Below are positions 43,161 through 54,400 of a stretch of 64,000 bases of DNA, in pieces; position 1 is the first letter of the stretch; each line of letters begins with the position of its first letter. Location of the stretch: positions 14,002,658-14,066,657 of the forward strand of contig CM039467.1 in the NCBI GenBank assembly GCA_022414725.1. Reading direction: 5' to 3'. The DNA comes from Microglena sp. YARC (taxonomy: Eukaryota; Chlorophyta; Chlorophyceae; Chlamydomonadales; Chlamydomonadaceae). Position numbers and translations under genes: made by a program. The notes below the pieces were generated by a model. It made no database searches. It worked only from the letters and a program-made list of their open reading frames with translations, and was not told the DNA's origin.

Positions 43161-43380
43161 TGATAAACTGAGTTGATTTTTGACTAGGTTGCCAGGTAGG
43201 TGGCTCATTAGGGTTGATCAGACAAACCTCTGTCCCTCAATGCCTTCTCCCCCCCCCCCACACACACACACACCTCCACCTCCTATTCTCCCCCACCCCA
43301 CCCACCCTCAGTGCCCCACTGCGCTCCCCCACCCCTCTCCTATTCTCTTCCCCCTGACCCCCCACCCCCCACCCCCTCAG

Positions 43381-43671
43381 TGCGGCCAGCAAAGTCTAAG
43401 TGGCCAGTTCCCCAACCTCTGATGCTGCCAATTCACCCCTGACCCCCACCCCACCCCACCCCTCAGTGCGGCCAGCAAAGTCTAAGTGGCCAGTTCCCCA
43501 ACCACTGATGCTGCCAATTCACCCCTGACCCCCCACCCCACTCCACCCCACCCCCACCCCCACCCCTCAGTGCGGCCAGCAAAGTCCAAGTGGCCAGTTC
43601 CCCAACCACTGATGCCGCCAATTCACCCCTGACCCCCCACCACCCCCAACCCACACCACACCACCCCTCAG
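43381..43671 (+). repeat. Acceptor ladder before exon A (three decoy copies)
   Basis: The exon start TGCGGCCAGCAAAGT..., preceded by CCCCTCAG, occurs at 43381, 43467 and 43571 before the last copy at 43672, which leads into the long open frame. The decoy copies change after GCTGCCAATTCACC into C-rich intron sequence. Confidence 0.9.
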
Positions 43672-45478
43672 TGCGGCCAGCAAAGTCCAAGTGGCCAGTT
43701 CCCCAACCACTGATGCTGCCAACTCCTTCCTCCAAGGCGAGCTCTCCATCATGCAACGGAAGCTGCTCTCAGCACATGTCCGCTTTGCTGAAGCCGAGAC
43801 CACCATTCGAAAGGTAGCCGCAGCCAATGTGCCCAAGTCCAGCGAGGCCGCAGCAGCCTTAGGCCAGCTAGGGGCAACAGGTCCCAGTGAGGCAGAAGCA
43901 CCCCCACGACAGCTAGGGTCGATGGGGGAGCTGGCCATTATGAGGCGTACGATGATGATGGCTGAGGCACGTGCCTCGAAAGCCGAAACCGCCTTACGCC
44001 AGCTAGGCGTTACAGGTCTGGAAGAGCCGACGGTGGCAAAATCTGCCCAACGCCAGCTAGGCAGCTTGGACATGTCAACTGAAGCAAAGGGGGAATCTGC
44101 CCCAAGCCAGCCAGGGCCAGCCAACCTAGATGCGTCTGTTCTACCAGAACCTGCCCCAAGCCAGCCAGGGCCAGCCAACCTAGATAAGTCTGTTGCCCCA
44201 AGCCAGCTAGGGTCAAAAACAGTTTCAGCAGAATTTACCCCAAGCCAGCTAGGGTCAACTAAGGAGTCATCGACCACTATGATGGCCAAGACGGCGGCAG
44301 AGTCCTCCCCAAGCCAGCTAGGGTCAACTAAGGAGTCAACGACCTCCTTGATGGCCAAGACGGCGGCTGCTTTAGCTGTAGAGAGCGCCACCAAAGGCTC
44401 CAGGAGCCCCAAGTCAGTTGGGGGCACTCCTGCCAAGGGCTCCCCTGACTCACATTCAAAGAGCAGTCCGACAAGGGGGGCAACTGATTTTCAACCGAAG
44501 AGCAGTCCAATAAGGGGGGCCCCTGGCTCGCAACCGAAGAGCAGTCCAATAAGGGGGGGCCCTGGACCAGGACCAAAGAGCGGTTCAATTAAGGGGGCCT
44601 CTAGCCCTCTCCAACAGGGCAGTCCAAAAGAGGGGGCCTCTGCTTCAAACCCACAAAGCACCCCAATGAAGGGGGCCTCTGGCCCGCCCCTACAGAGTAT
44701 TCCTACAAAGGGGGCCCCTTACTCGCTAGTAAAGAGAGGTCCAATTATGGGGGCCTCTAGCCCGCTCCAACAGAGCAGCCCAATTAAGGGGGCCTCCGGC
44801 CCGCCCCCAGAAAGCAATCCTTCAAAGGGGGGCCCTGACTCGCAACCAAAGGGCGTTCCAAGTAAGGGGACCCATAGCCCGCTCAAAGAGAGCAGCCTAA
44901 TTAAGGGGGTCCTGGACTCGCTCCCACGTAGCAGTACATTGAAGGGGACCTCGGGCTCACAAACAGGGAAGACACACAAGAAAGGTGGCAGCCAGGTTGA
45001 TGCAATTCAGGTTGAGGTGACTCAGATTGATGCGAATCAGGTTGAGGCTACTCAGGCGAACTCAGGCGAATTACAACAGGCAATTCAGGCGAATCAGGCT
45101 GAGGCAAATGAGATTGAGGCAAATCAGGCTGAGGCAAATGAGATTGAGGCAAATCAGGCTGAGGCAAATAAGATTGAGGCTTATCAGGCTGAGGCGAATC
45201 AGATTGAGGCAAATCAATTTATTGCAAACCATGTGGACGAGCTCCAAGGTCGGCTGGACTCTGTTGAAGGCACTCTGAAAGAGGCGCTGGAAGAGGAGCA
45301 CAAGATGAGGGGCGAACTCGAACACAAGGCGAAGCAAGCGGACAACTTCCTCCAGCTGCTTGAAGAGTCCGAGGCTCGGTGCGCGTCCATGACCCTCATG
45401 CTTGCCACGCTGGAGAGTGAGGTCAAAGAGAAGGACCAACAACTTGAGGGCGCTGCAAAGAACATCTCAACATCCAAG
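43672..45478 (+). CDS. Exon A: low-complexity repeats leading into coiled coil
   Basis: Codes 602 residues after one carried-over base. An AQ/LQ-rich start (FLQGELSIMQRKLLSA) is followed by PSQPGPANLD and PSQLGSTKE repeats, then about 17 copies of a 14-residue basic repeat (SSPIRGAPGSQPK-like, with KG or RG at fixed position), then EANQAEANEI repeats (18-bp DNA unit), then coiled coil to CASMTLMLATLESEV. The 14-residue block has one Lys/Arg per repeat flanked by Ser-Pro, which could be phosphorylated or bind an acidic partner. The donor is CCAAG-GTGTGT. Confidence 0.75.
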
Positions 45479-48400
45479 GTGTGTTCCTTCACCTTGCCTT
45501 GGTTCCACCTCGTTCCACCCCATCCGCTTTATCCACCTACCCACCTACCTACCTACCTACCCACCCACCTACCCACCTACCCACCTATCCACCTACCCGC
45601 CTATCCACCAACAACTTGAGGGCTCTGCAAAGAACATCTCAACCTCCAAGGTGTGCTCCTTCTCCTTGCCTTGGTTCCACCTCGTTCCACCCCATCCGAT
45701 TCATCCACCTACCTACCTACCTGCCTACCTACCTACCTACCCACCCACCTACCCACCTATCAGCCTACCCGCCTATCCACCAACAACTTGAGGGCGCTGA
45801 AAGGAACATTTCAACCTCCTGCCCTTGAGAAAGAACTCGACAAGATGACAGCCCAAGCCAACCAGTACCACTTCTACCGAGGCCAAGGCCAAAGTGCCCC
45901 CACCTCCTTGACCCCAAACCAAACCAACCCCCCTACCCCCCGTCCCCATCCCCACCACCCCCAGAATCGTGCCGTTGCCCTCGAGAAAGAACTCGACAAG
46001 ATGACAGCCCAAGCCAACCAGTACCACTTCTACCGAGGCCAAGGCCTAAGTGCCCCCACCTCCTTGACCCCAAACCAAACCACCCCCCCACCCCCCGCCC
46101 CCCAGAATCGTGCCGTTGCCCTCGAGGAAGAACTGGACAAAGAGACAGCCCAAGCCAACCAGCACCAAATCTACTGAGGCCAAGGCCAAAGTGCCCCCAC
46201 CCCCTTGACCCCAAACCAAACCAAAACGACCCCTTTACCCCCCGCCCCCCAGAATCGTGCCGTTGCCCTGGAGGAAGAACTGGACAAAAGAGACAGCCCA
46301 AGCCAACCAGCACCAAATCTACTGAGGTCAAGGCCAAAGTGCCCCACCCCCTTGACCCCAAACCAAAAACAAAACAACCTCCCCCACCCCCTATCCCCCA
46401 GAATCGTGCCATTGCCCTCGAGGAAGAACTGGACAAGGTGACAGCCCAAGCAACCAGCACAGCACCAAATCTACCGAGGCCAATGCCAAAGTGCCCCCAC
46501 CCATTGATTCCAAAACAAAAACAAAACGACCCTCCCCCCCCCCCTCACCCTCCCACCCCCAGAATCGTGCCGTTGCCCTTGAGGAAGAACTGGACAAGGT
46601 GACAGCCCAAGCCAACCAGCACAGCACCGAGTCCACTGAGGCCAAGGCCAAAGTACACGAGCTGCAGCAGCACTTGCTCGCCCTCCAAGAGGAGGTAGAG
46701 AGGGGTATGGGATCTAGGGACGAGCACGTGAGTGCCCTGGAGCAGCAGCTGAAGGAAGCTAGCAAGCAGCTGAAGGAAGCTGGCCAGCATGCGGGCATTG
46801 TAGAGCAGGAGCTGAAGGAAGCTAACAAGCAGCTGAAGGAAGCTGCCCAGCGTGCGGGCAGCGTGGACCAGGAGCTGAAGGAATCCGGCAGGCAGCTGGA
46901 GGAATCTACCAAGCAGCTAGAGGAAGTTAGCAAGCAGCTGGCGTCAAGCCAAGCCAATGTGGAGAGCCTGCAGCACAGCCTGCAAGAGCAGGAGGTTGAA
47001 CTTCGGCGTGAAGTTCGGGCTGCGCTTGATGAGCTGGACAAGGAGAAGACAGCTCACTGCACAGCTGTCGCAGATTTGAACACGATGGTTGAGGAGCTGC
47101 GCAAGGAGGCTGAGTCAGCACGTACAGCGCATGCCTCGGAGCTAGTCACCAATATGAGTGAGGAGGTGAAGGCAGCTGAGGCCACGGCAGCTAGCGCCAA
47201 CAGGCGTGCAGCAGAGTCGGCAGAGGAGGTGAAGTCGGCTGAGGCTACGGCAGCTAGCGCCAACAAGTGTGCAGCAGAGTCGGCAGAGGAAGTGAAAAAG
47301 CTGCGAGCCAACCAGGGGCCTTTGGAAGTGCGCGTGGCTGTGTCTCTTCAGCGCATTCACGTGGCAGAGGAGGAGATGGAAGACGTGCGTTTATGTTGTC
47401 TGTGAACAGTCTGTACAGATAAACAAATAAATAGTACGCCTTATTACGAGGCGTGAGGTTACAAACTGCATCCTTGCCTGTCCTCCTCCCCCCCACCTCC
47501 CCACCTCTGCCCCCCTCCCCCCACCCCACTCCTCTCTCTCCCCCCTCAGGTCCGAGCTGAGCTGCTTCAACTTTGGGAGTTATAACACCTCCCCACCACT
47601 GCCCTCCCCCCCTTCGACTCTCACTCCACCCCCCCTCCTACTCTTACCCCCCTACCCTCTCCCCCCTCTCTTTTTATCCCAGCTCAGGCCCAAGCTGAGC
47701 TGCTTCAACTTCGACAGATCAGACACCGCAGTGCCCCACTACTTGAACAGCTGCTAGACCCCCCCCACCCTCCACCCCCCACCTTCTGACTCTTACCCAC
47801 CCCAGGTCCGATCTGAGCTGCTCCAACTTCAAGAGTTCAAACACCTTAGCGCCCCACTACTCGAGCAGCAGCTGGCCGGCATCAGCGTTGATGATGCACA
47901 CAAGGCAATGGCCAAGCAACTGGTAGCGCCCCCCCCCCCCCCCCCCCCCCTCTCAAACACCGCAGTGCCCACTACTCGAGTTAAAACACGGTAGTGCCCA
48001 CCACTCAAGCAGCAGCTGGCCCACAGCCAATCTCAATCCCAGACTTTCATCCCCCTAAACTGCCTCCTCGCCTATCCTCCTCCCCCCCTCCGCCCCCCCT
48101 CCCCCTCCCCCCACCCCCACCCCCACCCCACCCCTCTGCTGCCCCCCCCCAGGTCCGAGCTGAGCTGCTCCAACTTCGAGAGTTCAAACACCGCAGCGCC
48201 CCACTACTCGAGCAGCAGCTGGCCGGCATCAGCGCTGATGATGCACACAAGGCAATGGCCAAGCAACTGCTAGACACTCACATGGAAGCTGCACAGCTGG
48301 CCCAGAAGCTACAGGAAGCTGAAGAGAAGCTGGTAAGAAACGCTCATACATTCCTTGGTCTGTGCTCCACCTGCACCACAGGATAAGATGTGCGACGCAG

Positions 48401-51400
48401 TGGGTGTGGAATATTATAGGATAGTCCATATGGCTAGCATCTTGTTTTATTGTATATACCTGAATCTGTATTGCGATCTGCCTGCACCTGATAGGAAGAT
48501 GTGCAACGCAGTGGGTGTGGAATGTTAAATTGTATTCCATATGAAGATCATACTCTATATATTATATACCTGGATATACGAGACCTCATACTTTATGTAT
48601 TGTATACCTTATCATATACCTTATCCACTTAAGAAAATGTGCGCCGCAGTGGGTGTGGAATTTTATAGTCTAGTCCATGTGGCTAGCATACTTTTTTATT
48701 AGATATACCTGAATCTGTACTGCGATCTGCCTGCACCACAGGAGAAGATGTGCAGCGCAGAGCGTTATGAATATTTGATTGTAGTCGATACGATGATCAC
48801 ACGTTTATATTATAATATATATATGACTATCATACTCTCTATATTATATATACCTGAATATGCGAGACCTTATACATTATGTGTTGTATACCTTGTCATT
48901 TACCTTATATACATGAGAAGATGTGCAACGCAGTGGGTGTGGAATATTAGAGTGTAGTCCATATGACTGTCATCCTTTTTATTATATATGTATAAACCTG
49001 AATCTGTACTGCGAATCCTGTGAGTCTGTACAGCGATCCACCTGCACCACAGGAAAAGATGTGCGACGCAGTGGGTGTGGAAGCTGATGAGGACAGCCCC
49101 TGTAAGCACGTGGGTGGCGTGCTTAAGAAGAGGGAGGTGGAGGGCAAGAAGAGGCCCACCGCCTTAAAGGCATCTGCTGACTCATCAAAAGAATCTGCTG
49201 ACTCATCGAAGGCATCTGCTGACTCATCAAAGGCAACTGCTGAGCTCATGGTGCGATACTCATGATTTTGGTGTGCCACCCCCCATATCTGTTTGACCAT
49301 TTGTCTGTATCCTTGTCTGCCTGTCTGTCTTTCGTTCTTTCTGTCTGTCTGCCAGCCTGTCTGTCTCTCTGTCTGCCTGTCTGTCTGTCTGTCTGTCTGT
49401 CTTTATTTCTTTTTTTTCTTTACCCAGCCCTGACCTGACCTGACCCAGCCCAACTCAACTCAACTCAACCCAACCCAACCCAACCCAACCCAACCCAACC
49501 CAACCCAACCCAACCCAACCCCCTAACCCAACAGGCTGAAGTGGCGGACTTGAGCCAGAAGCTTAATACTGCCAAACAGTTGGAGACTGCTCTCCATGAG
49601 GACGTGCGTAGCAGCACGGAGCAGCTTGCTAAGCTACAGATCTTGTTTGATGAGCAGCAAGGGAAGTTGGTCGGGGCCCTTCAGGAGGCGGTCCTTGCCC
49701 GATCGCTGCAGGAGGAAGTGAGCTGGGAGCTGACCCAGAAGCTTGAAGCTGCCAAAACGTTGGAGAGCACTCTCCTGGAGGATGTGCGGAGCAGCATGGA
49801 GCAGCTTGCTAAGCTACAGGTCTTGTTGGATGAGCAGCAAGGGGAATTCAGCCAGAAGCTTGAAGCTGCCTACACATTGGAGAGTACTCTCCTGGAGGAT
49901 GTGCGTAGCAGCACGGAGCAGCTTTCTAAGCTGCAGATCTTGTTCGATGAGCAGCAAGGGGAGTTGGTCGGGGCCCTTCAGGAGGCGGTCCTTGCCCGAT
50001 CCGATGCCGTGGCAGAAGTAGAGGGGCTCTCCCAGGCAGTGCGCCAGTCTGGCGATGAGCTGGCGGCTACGCTTGCCAGGCTGGCAGAGTCCAAGGCTGA
50101 TCTGCAGGAGCAGATTGCCGCCAGGGTGGCAGAGGCGGATGGAGCTGCAGGGAAGTTGCAGGTGGAGCTATCAGAGGCCGTCAAGGCCAAAAATAAGGTG
50201 CTGGCAGAGCTGTCAGATGCGAATGAAGCTAAGGAGAAGCTGCAGCTAGAGCTGACTGACAGCCTGGCAGAGCTGTCAGGTGCGAAGGAAGCCGAGGAGA
50301 AGCTGCAGCTGGAGCTGACTGACAGCCTGGCAGAGCTGGCTGCCCTGACTCAGAGTTTGGCAGAGGCTACCAACGAGGCCACGACAGCTAGCTCTAGAGC
50401 AGACGCTCTCGACTTTGAGGCTGATATGCTCAAGGATGAGGTGGCGTCATATGACATGAAGATGGCGCAGCTGGATGTCCAGATGAAGGAGGACAGGGCG
50501 CAGTGGCAGGCCCGGCTGCAAGAGCAGGAGAGAGAGGCGGCCTCTCTGCAAACCAAGGGGGAGAGTGAGAGGGATGGTGCTAGGGCAGAGGTTGCCACGC
50601 TGACTGCTCAAGTAAGTGAGGTGGAGAGTGAGAGGGATGGTGCTAGGGAGGAGGTGGCCATGTTGACTGCCCGAGTATCAGTTCTGCAAGAGCAGGAGAG
50701 GGAGGTGGCCTCTCTGCGAAGCGAGGTGGAGAGTGAGAGGGATGGTGCTAGGGCGGCGATGGCCACCCTGACTGCTCAATTAACCGAGGTGGAGAGTGAG
50801 AGGGACAGTGGTAGGGTGGAGGTGGCCACACTGACTGCCCAAGTATCAACTCTGCAAGAGCGGGAGAGGGAGGTTGCCTCTCTGCGAAAGGAGGGGGAGA
50901 GTGAGAGGGATGGTGCTAGGGCGGCGATGGCCACCCTGACTGCTCTAGTAACTGAGGTGGAGAGTGAGAGGGACAGTGCTAGGGAGGAGGTGGCCATGCT
51001 GACTGCCCAAGTATCAGTCCTGCAAGAGCGGGAGAGGAAGGTTGCCTCTCTGCGAACCGAGGGGGAGAGTGAGAGGGACGGTGCTAGGGCCGCGATGGCC
51101 ACCCTGAGTGCTCAATTAACCGAGGTGGAGAGTGAGAGGGACGTTGCTAGGGCGGCGATGGCCACCCTGAGTGCTCAATTAACGGAGGTAGAGAGTGAGA
51201 GGGACGGTGCTAGGTCGGCGATGGCCACCCTGAGTGCTCAATTAACCGAGGTGGAGAGTGAGAGGGACAGTGCTAGGGTGGAGGTGGCCACGCTAACTGC
51301 CCAAATATCAGTTCTGCAAGAAGCACGTGCTGGTGTCGAGGCTGAGAGGGACGTTGCTAGGGCACTGGTGGCGACCCTGACCGCTCAGGTGCCCGAAATC

Positions 51401-54400
51401 CAAGCAGCGAGAGAGAGTGCTGTGGCGGAGGTGGGCTCTCTGACTGCTGAAGTATCGGCCTTGGAAGAGACTCGTGATGCAATTCAGCTTGAGGCGCGAT
51501 CCCTCACTTCCCAAGTATCTGACGTCAAGGCAGAGAGAGACAGAGCTGTGGCGGAGGTGGGCTCTCTTGCTGCTCAAGTTTCAGCCTTAGAAGTAGCCCG
51601 TGATGCAATTCAGCTCGAGGCACGATCCCTCACTTTGCTCCTGGCGGAGGCCCAGGAGCAGTTAGTGAGGCAAGCCAAGGATGTAGCTGAGCTGCAGGAG
51701 AAGCTGGTTGTGAGGCAAGGCAAAGAAATTGCCGAGCTGCAGGCGGAGCTGGTTGTGAGGCAAGGCAAGGAGATGGTCGAGCTGCAAGAGCTATGCCAGC
51801 AGCTGGTGAGCGCCAAGGGCGGAGTCGAAGCAGCACTGGAGGAGGCAGCAGTCAATGCGGAGCAAGCACTTGACTTGGAGCAAAAACTGGAGGCTGCAGT
51901 AGCCGATGCTGAGCGAGTACTCGACCTGGAGCAAAAACTGGAGGCTGCAGACGCTGCAATGGTTTCATCTGAGGGCGAGATTCAGGCCTTGAGGAGTGAG
52001 CTGGAGGCCATGATTGAGGAATCAGATGGCACAGCGGCAGCAATGGGAGATCAGTCGCAGTCGTTGGGCAAGGTAGAGGGCAGGCTGGCAGAGAAGACTA
52101 CTGAGCTGTCAGATGCAGAGACGAAGCTGGCAGAGCTGGCTACTAGGCTGTTTGACACGGAGGCTAGGCTGCAGGAGCAGGCAGCAGAGCTTATGGCTGC
52201 AGGGGCTGGTCTAGAGGGGCAGGTGGCTGCAGCAGCAAGTGCGCAGGAAAAGCAGCAGACTGCAGCTTTGGCAGAGCTCATGTCGAAGGCGAATGATGCA
52301 GCAGCCCGGCTGGAAGCGTCCCAGTCCCTAGTCAAAGCTCTGCAGGCAGAGTTGGAGCTAGAGCGGGCAAGGGCAGCTGCAGGAGAGGATGACCTCAAAG
52401 CACAGCAGTCAGATATCAACATGCTGCAGGCAGAGCTGGAGCAAGAGCGGGTGAAGGCAGCGGCAGCAGAGGATGAACTCAAAGCACAGCAGTCAGATAT
52501 CAACATGCTGCAGGCAGAGCTGGAGCAAGAGCGGGTGAAGGCAGCTGCAGCAGAGGATGAACTCAAAGCACAGCAGTCAGATATCAGCATGCTGCAGGCA
52601 GAGCTGGAGCAAGAGCAGGCAAAGGCAGCTGGGTCAGTGGACGAGCTAACGTCTGTCCGATCACGTTACGTGGACCTTCAGTCAGAGCTTGAGGGGGAGA
52701 GGGCGAAGGCAGATGCAGCAGTGGGCGAGCTAACGTCTGTCCAGTCGAGCTACGAGGACCTTCAGTCAGAGCTGGAGGAGGCGAAGGCGAAGGCGGCTGG
52801 ATTAGTGGACAAGCTAACGTCTGTCCGATCACGAAACGAGGACCTTCAATCAGAGCTGGAGGAGGCGAAGGCTAAGGCGGTTGGAGCAATGGACGAGCTA
52901 ACGTCTGTCCAGTCGCGCTACAAGGACCTTCAGTCAGAACTTGAGGAGGCAAAGGCGAAGGCAACTAAAGCAGTGGACGAGCTAATGTCTGCCCAATCCT
53001 GTCACGAGGACCTTCAGTCAGAGCTCGAGGAGGAGAGGGCGAAGGCGGCTAAAGCAGTGGACGAGCTGGCACCCCTTCAGTCCCGTGTGTGGGACCTCCA
53101 AACAGAGGTCGAGGAAGAGAGGGGTAAGGCGTCAGCGGCGGGAGAAAACCTTGCTTATGCACAGTCTCGTGTTGAAGATCTTGTTACAGAGCTCGAAGAG
53201 GAGAGAGTGAGGGCAACTGAGGCTGTTGAGAATCATGCCTCATGCCAGTCTCGTGTGAAGGACCTGGAGTCAGAGCTAGCCCTAGTAAGGGCCCAGGCAG
53301 TGGCCATCTCTGCTGACCTGTCAGGGCAGGGGTTGCGTGCGGCTGTGGCCCCGCCCCCCCCTGCTGAGCTGGACGCGCTGAAGGCTTGCCTGGCAGGGCT
53401 TGAGGCTGAGCTGGCACAGAGCAAGACAGCTGCGGAGGAGACCCGGGGACGATTGAAGTCGGCAGTGACCAAGGTAAGAAGGCAGCATGCATGTGGCCTG
53501 TACTTCCTGTATTGCTGTTGTTATTTTAGGGGAGACCTGGGGACGTTTGAAATCGGCAGTGTCCAAAGTAAGAAGGCAGCATGCATGTGGCCTGTACTTC
53601 CTGTATTGCTGTTGTTATTTTAGGGGAGACTTGGGGACGTTTGAAATCGGCAGTGTCCAAAGTAAGAAGGCAGCATGCATGTGGCTTTTACTTTCAGTAT
53701 TGCTGTTGTTATTTTAGGATAGAAGGAGACCGGGGGGCGTTTGAATTTGGCGGTGACCAAAGTAAGAAATCTTGCTATTGGATGCAGCATGCATGAGGCC
53801 TGTATTGCCTGTATTGCTGTTGGAAAACGCTATGCGTGTGGCTTGTATTGCTTGTATTGCTGTATCGCCTGTCCGCATGCATAAGACCTGGATTGCATAT
53901 ATCGTGGTTAGCCTGCCTGCATGAATCTTGTATTGCTGTATTGCTGTATCGCCTGTTTGCATGCATGAGGCCTGGATTGCCTATATTGTGCTTGAGCTAT
54001 ATTATGATGTATGCTTGTATTGCCTGTATTGCTGCTTGGATGCAGCATGCACAGGGCCTGTATTGCCTGTATTACCCGTGTTGTTCTTTCTAGCGGGAAT
54101 GGCCATGACTTTCTTTGTACATCCTCTGTGCTGCTTTCTAGTGTTTAGGGTTTAGGGTTTAGTTTTTTTGTACATCCTCCGTGCTGCTGTCTAGGGTTTA
54201 GGGTTTAGGGTTATTTTTACATCCTCCATGCTGCTGTTTAGTGTTTAAGATTTAGGGTTTCTTGTACATCCTCCATGCTGCTGTCTAATGTTTAGGGTTT
54301 AGGGTTGTTGTACATCCTCCGTGCTGCTGCCTAGTGTTTCGGGTTTAGGGTGTTTTTTAAGGAAAGGAAACACTGTCTTGATGGAGCACCATGATTCTCC

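Noticed and set aside
42597..43208. 203-aa minus-strand TQPITNPS repeat ORF
   Set aside because: Perfect 24-bp tandem repeat in non-coding sequence; 24 is divisible by 3, so the frame stays open trivially.
45027..45278. Arg/Leu/Ile repeat frame (RLRQIRLRQM)
   Set aside because: Shifted-phase shadow of the 18-bp repeat coding EANQAE in exon A.
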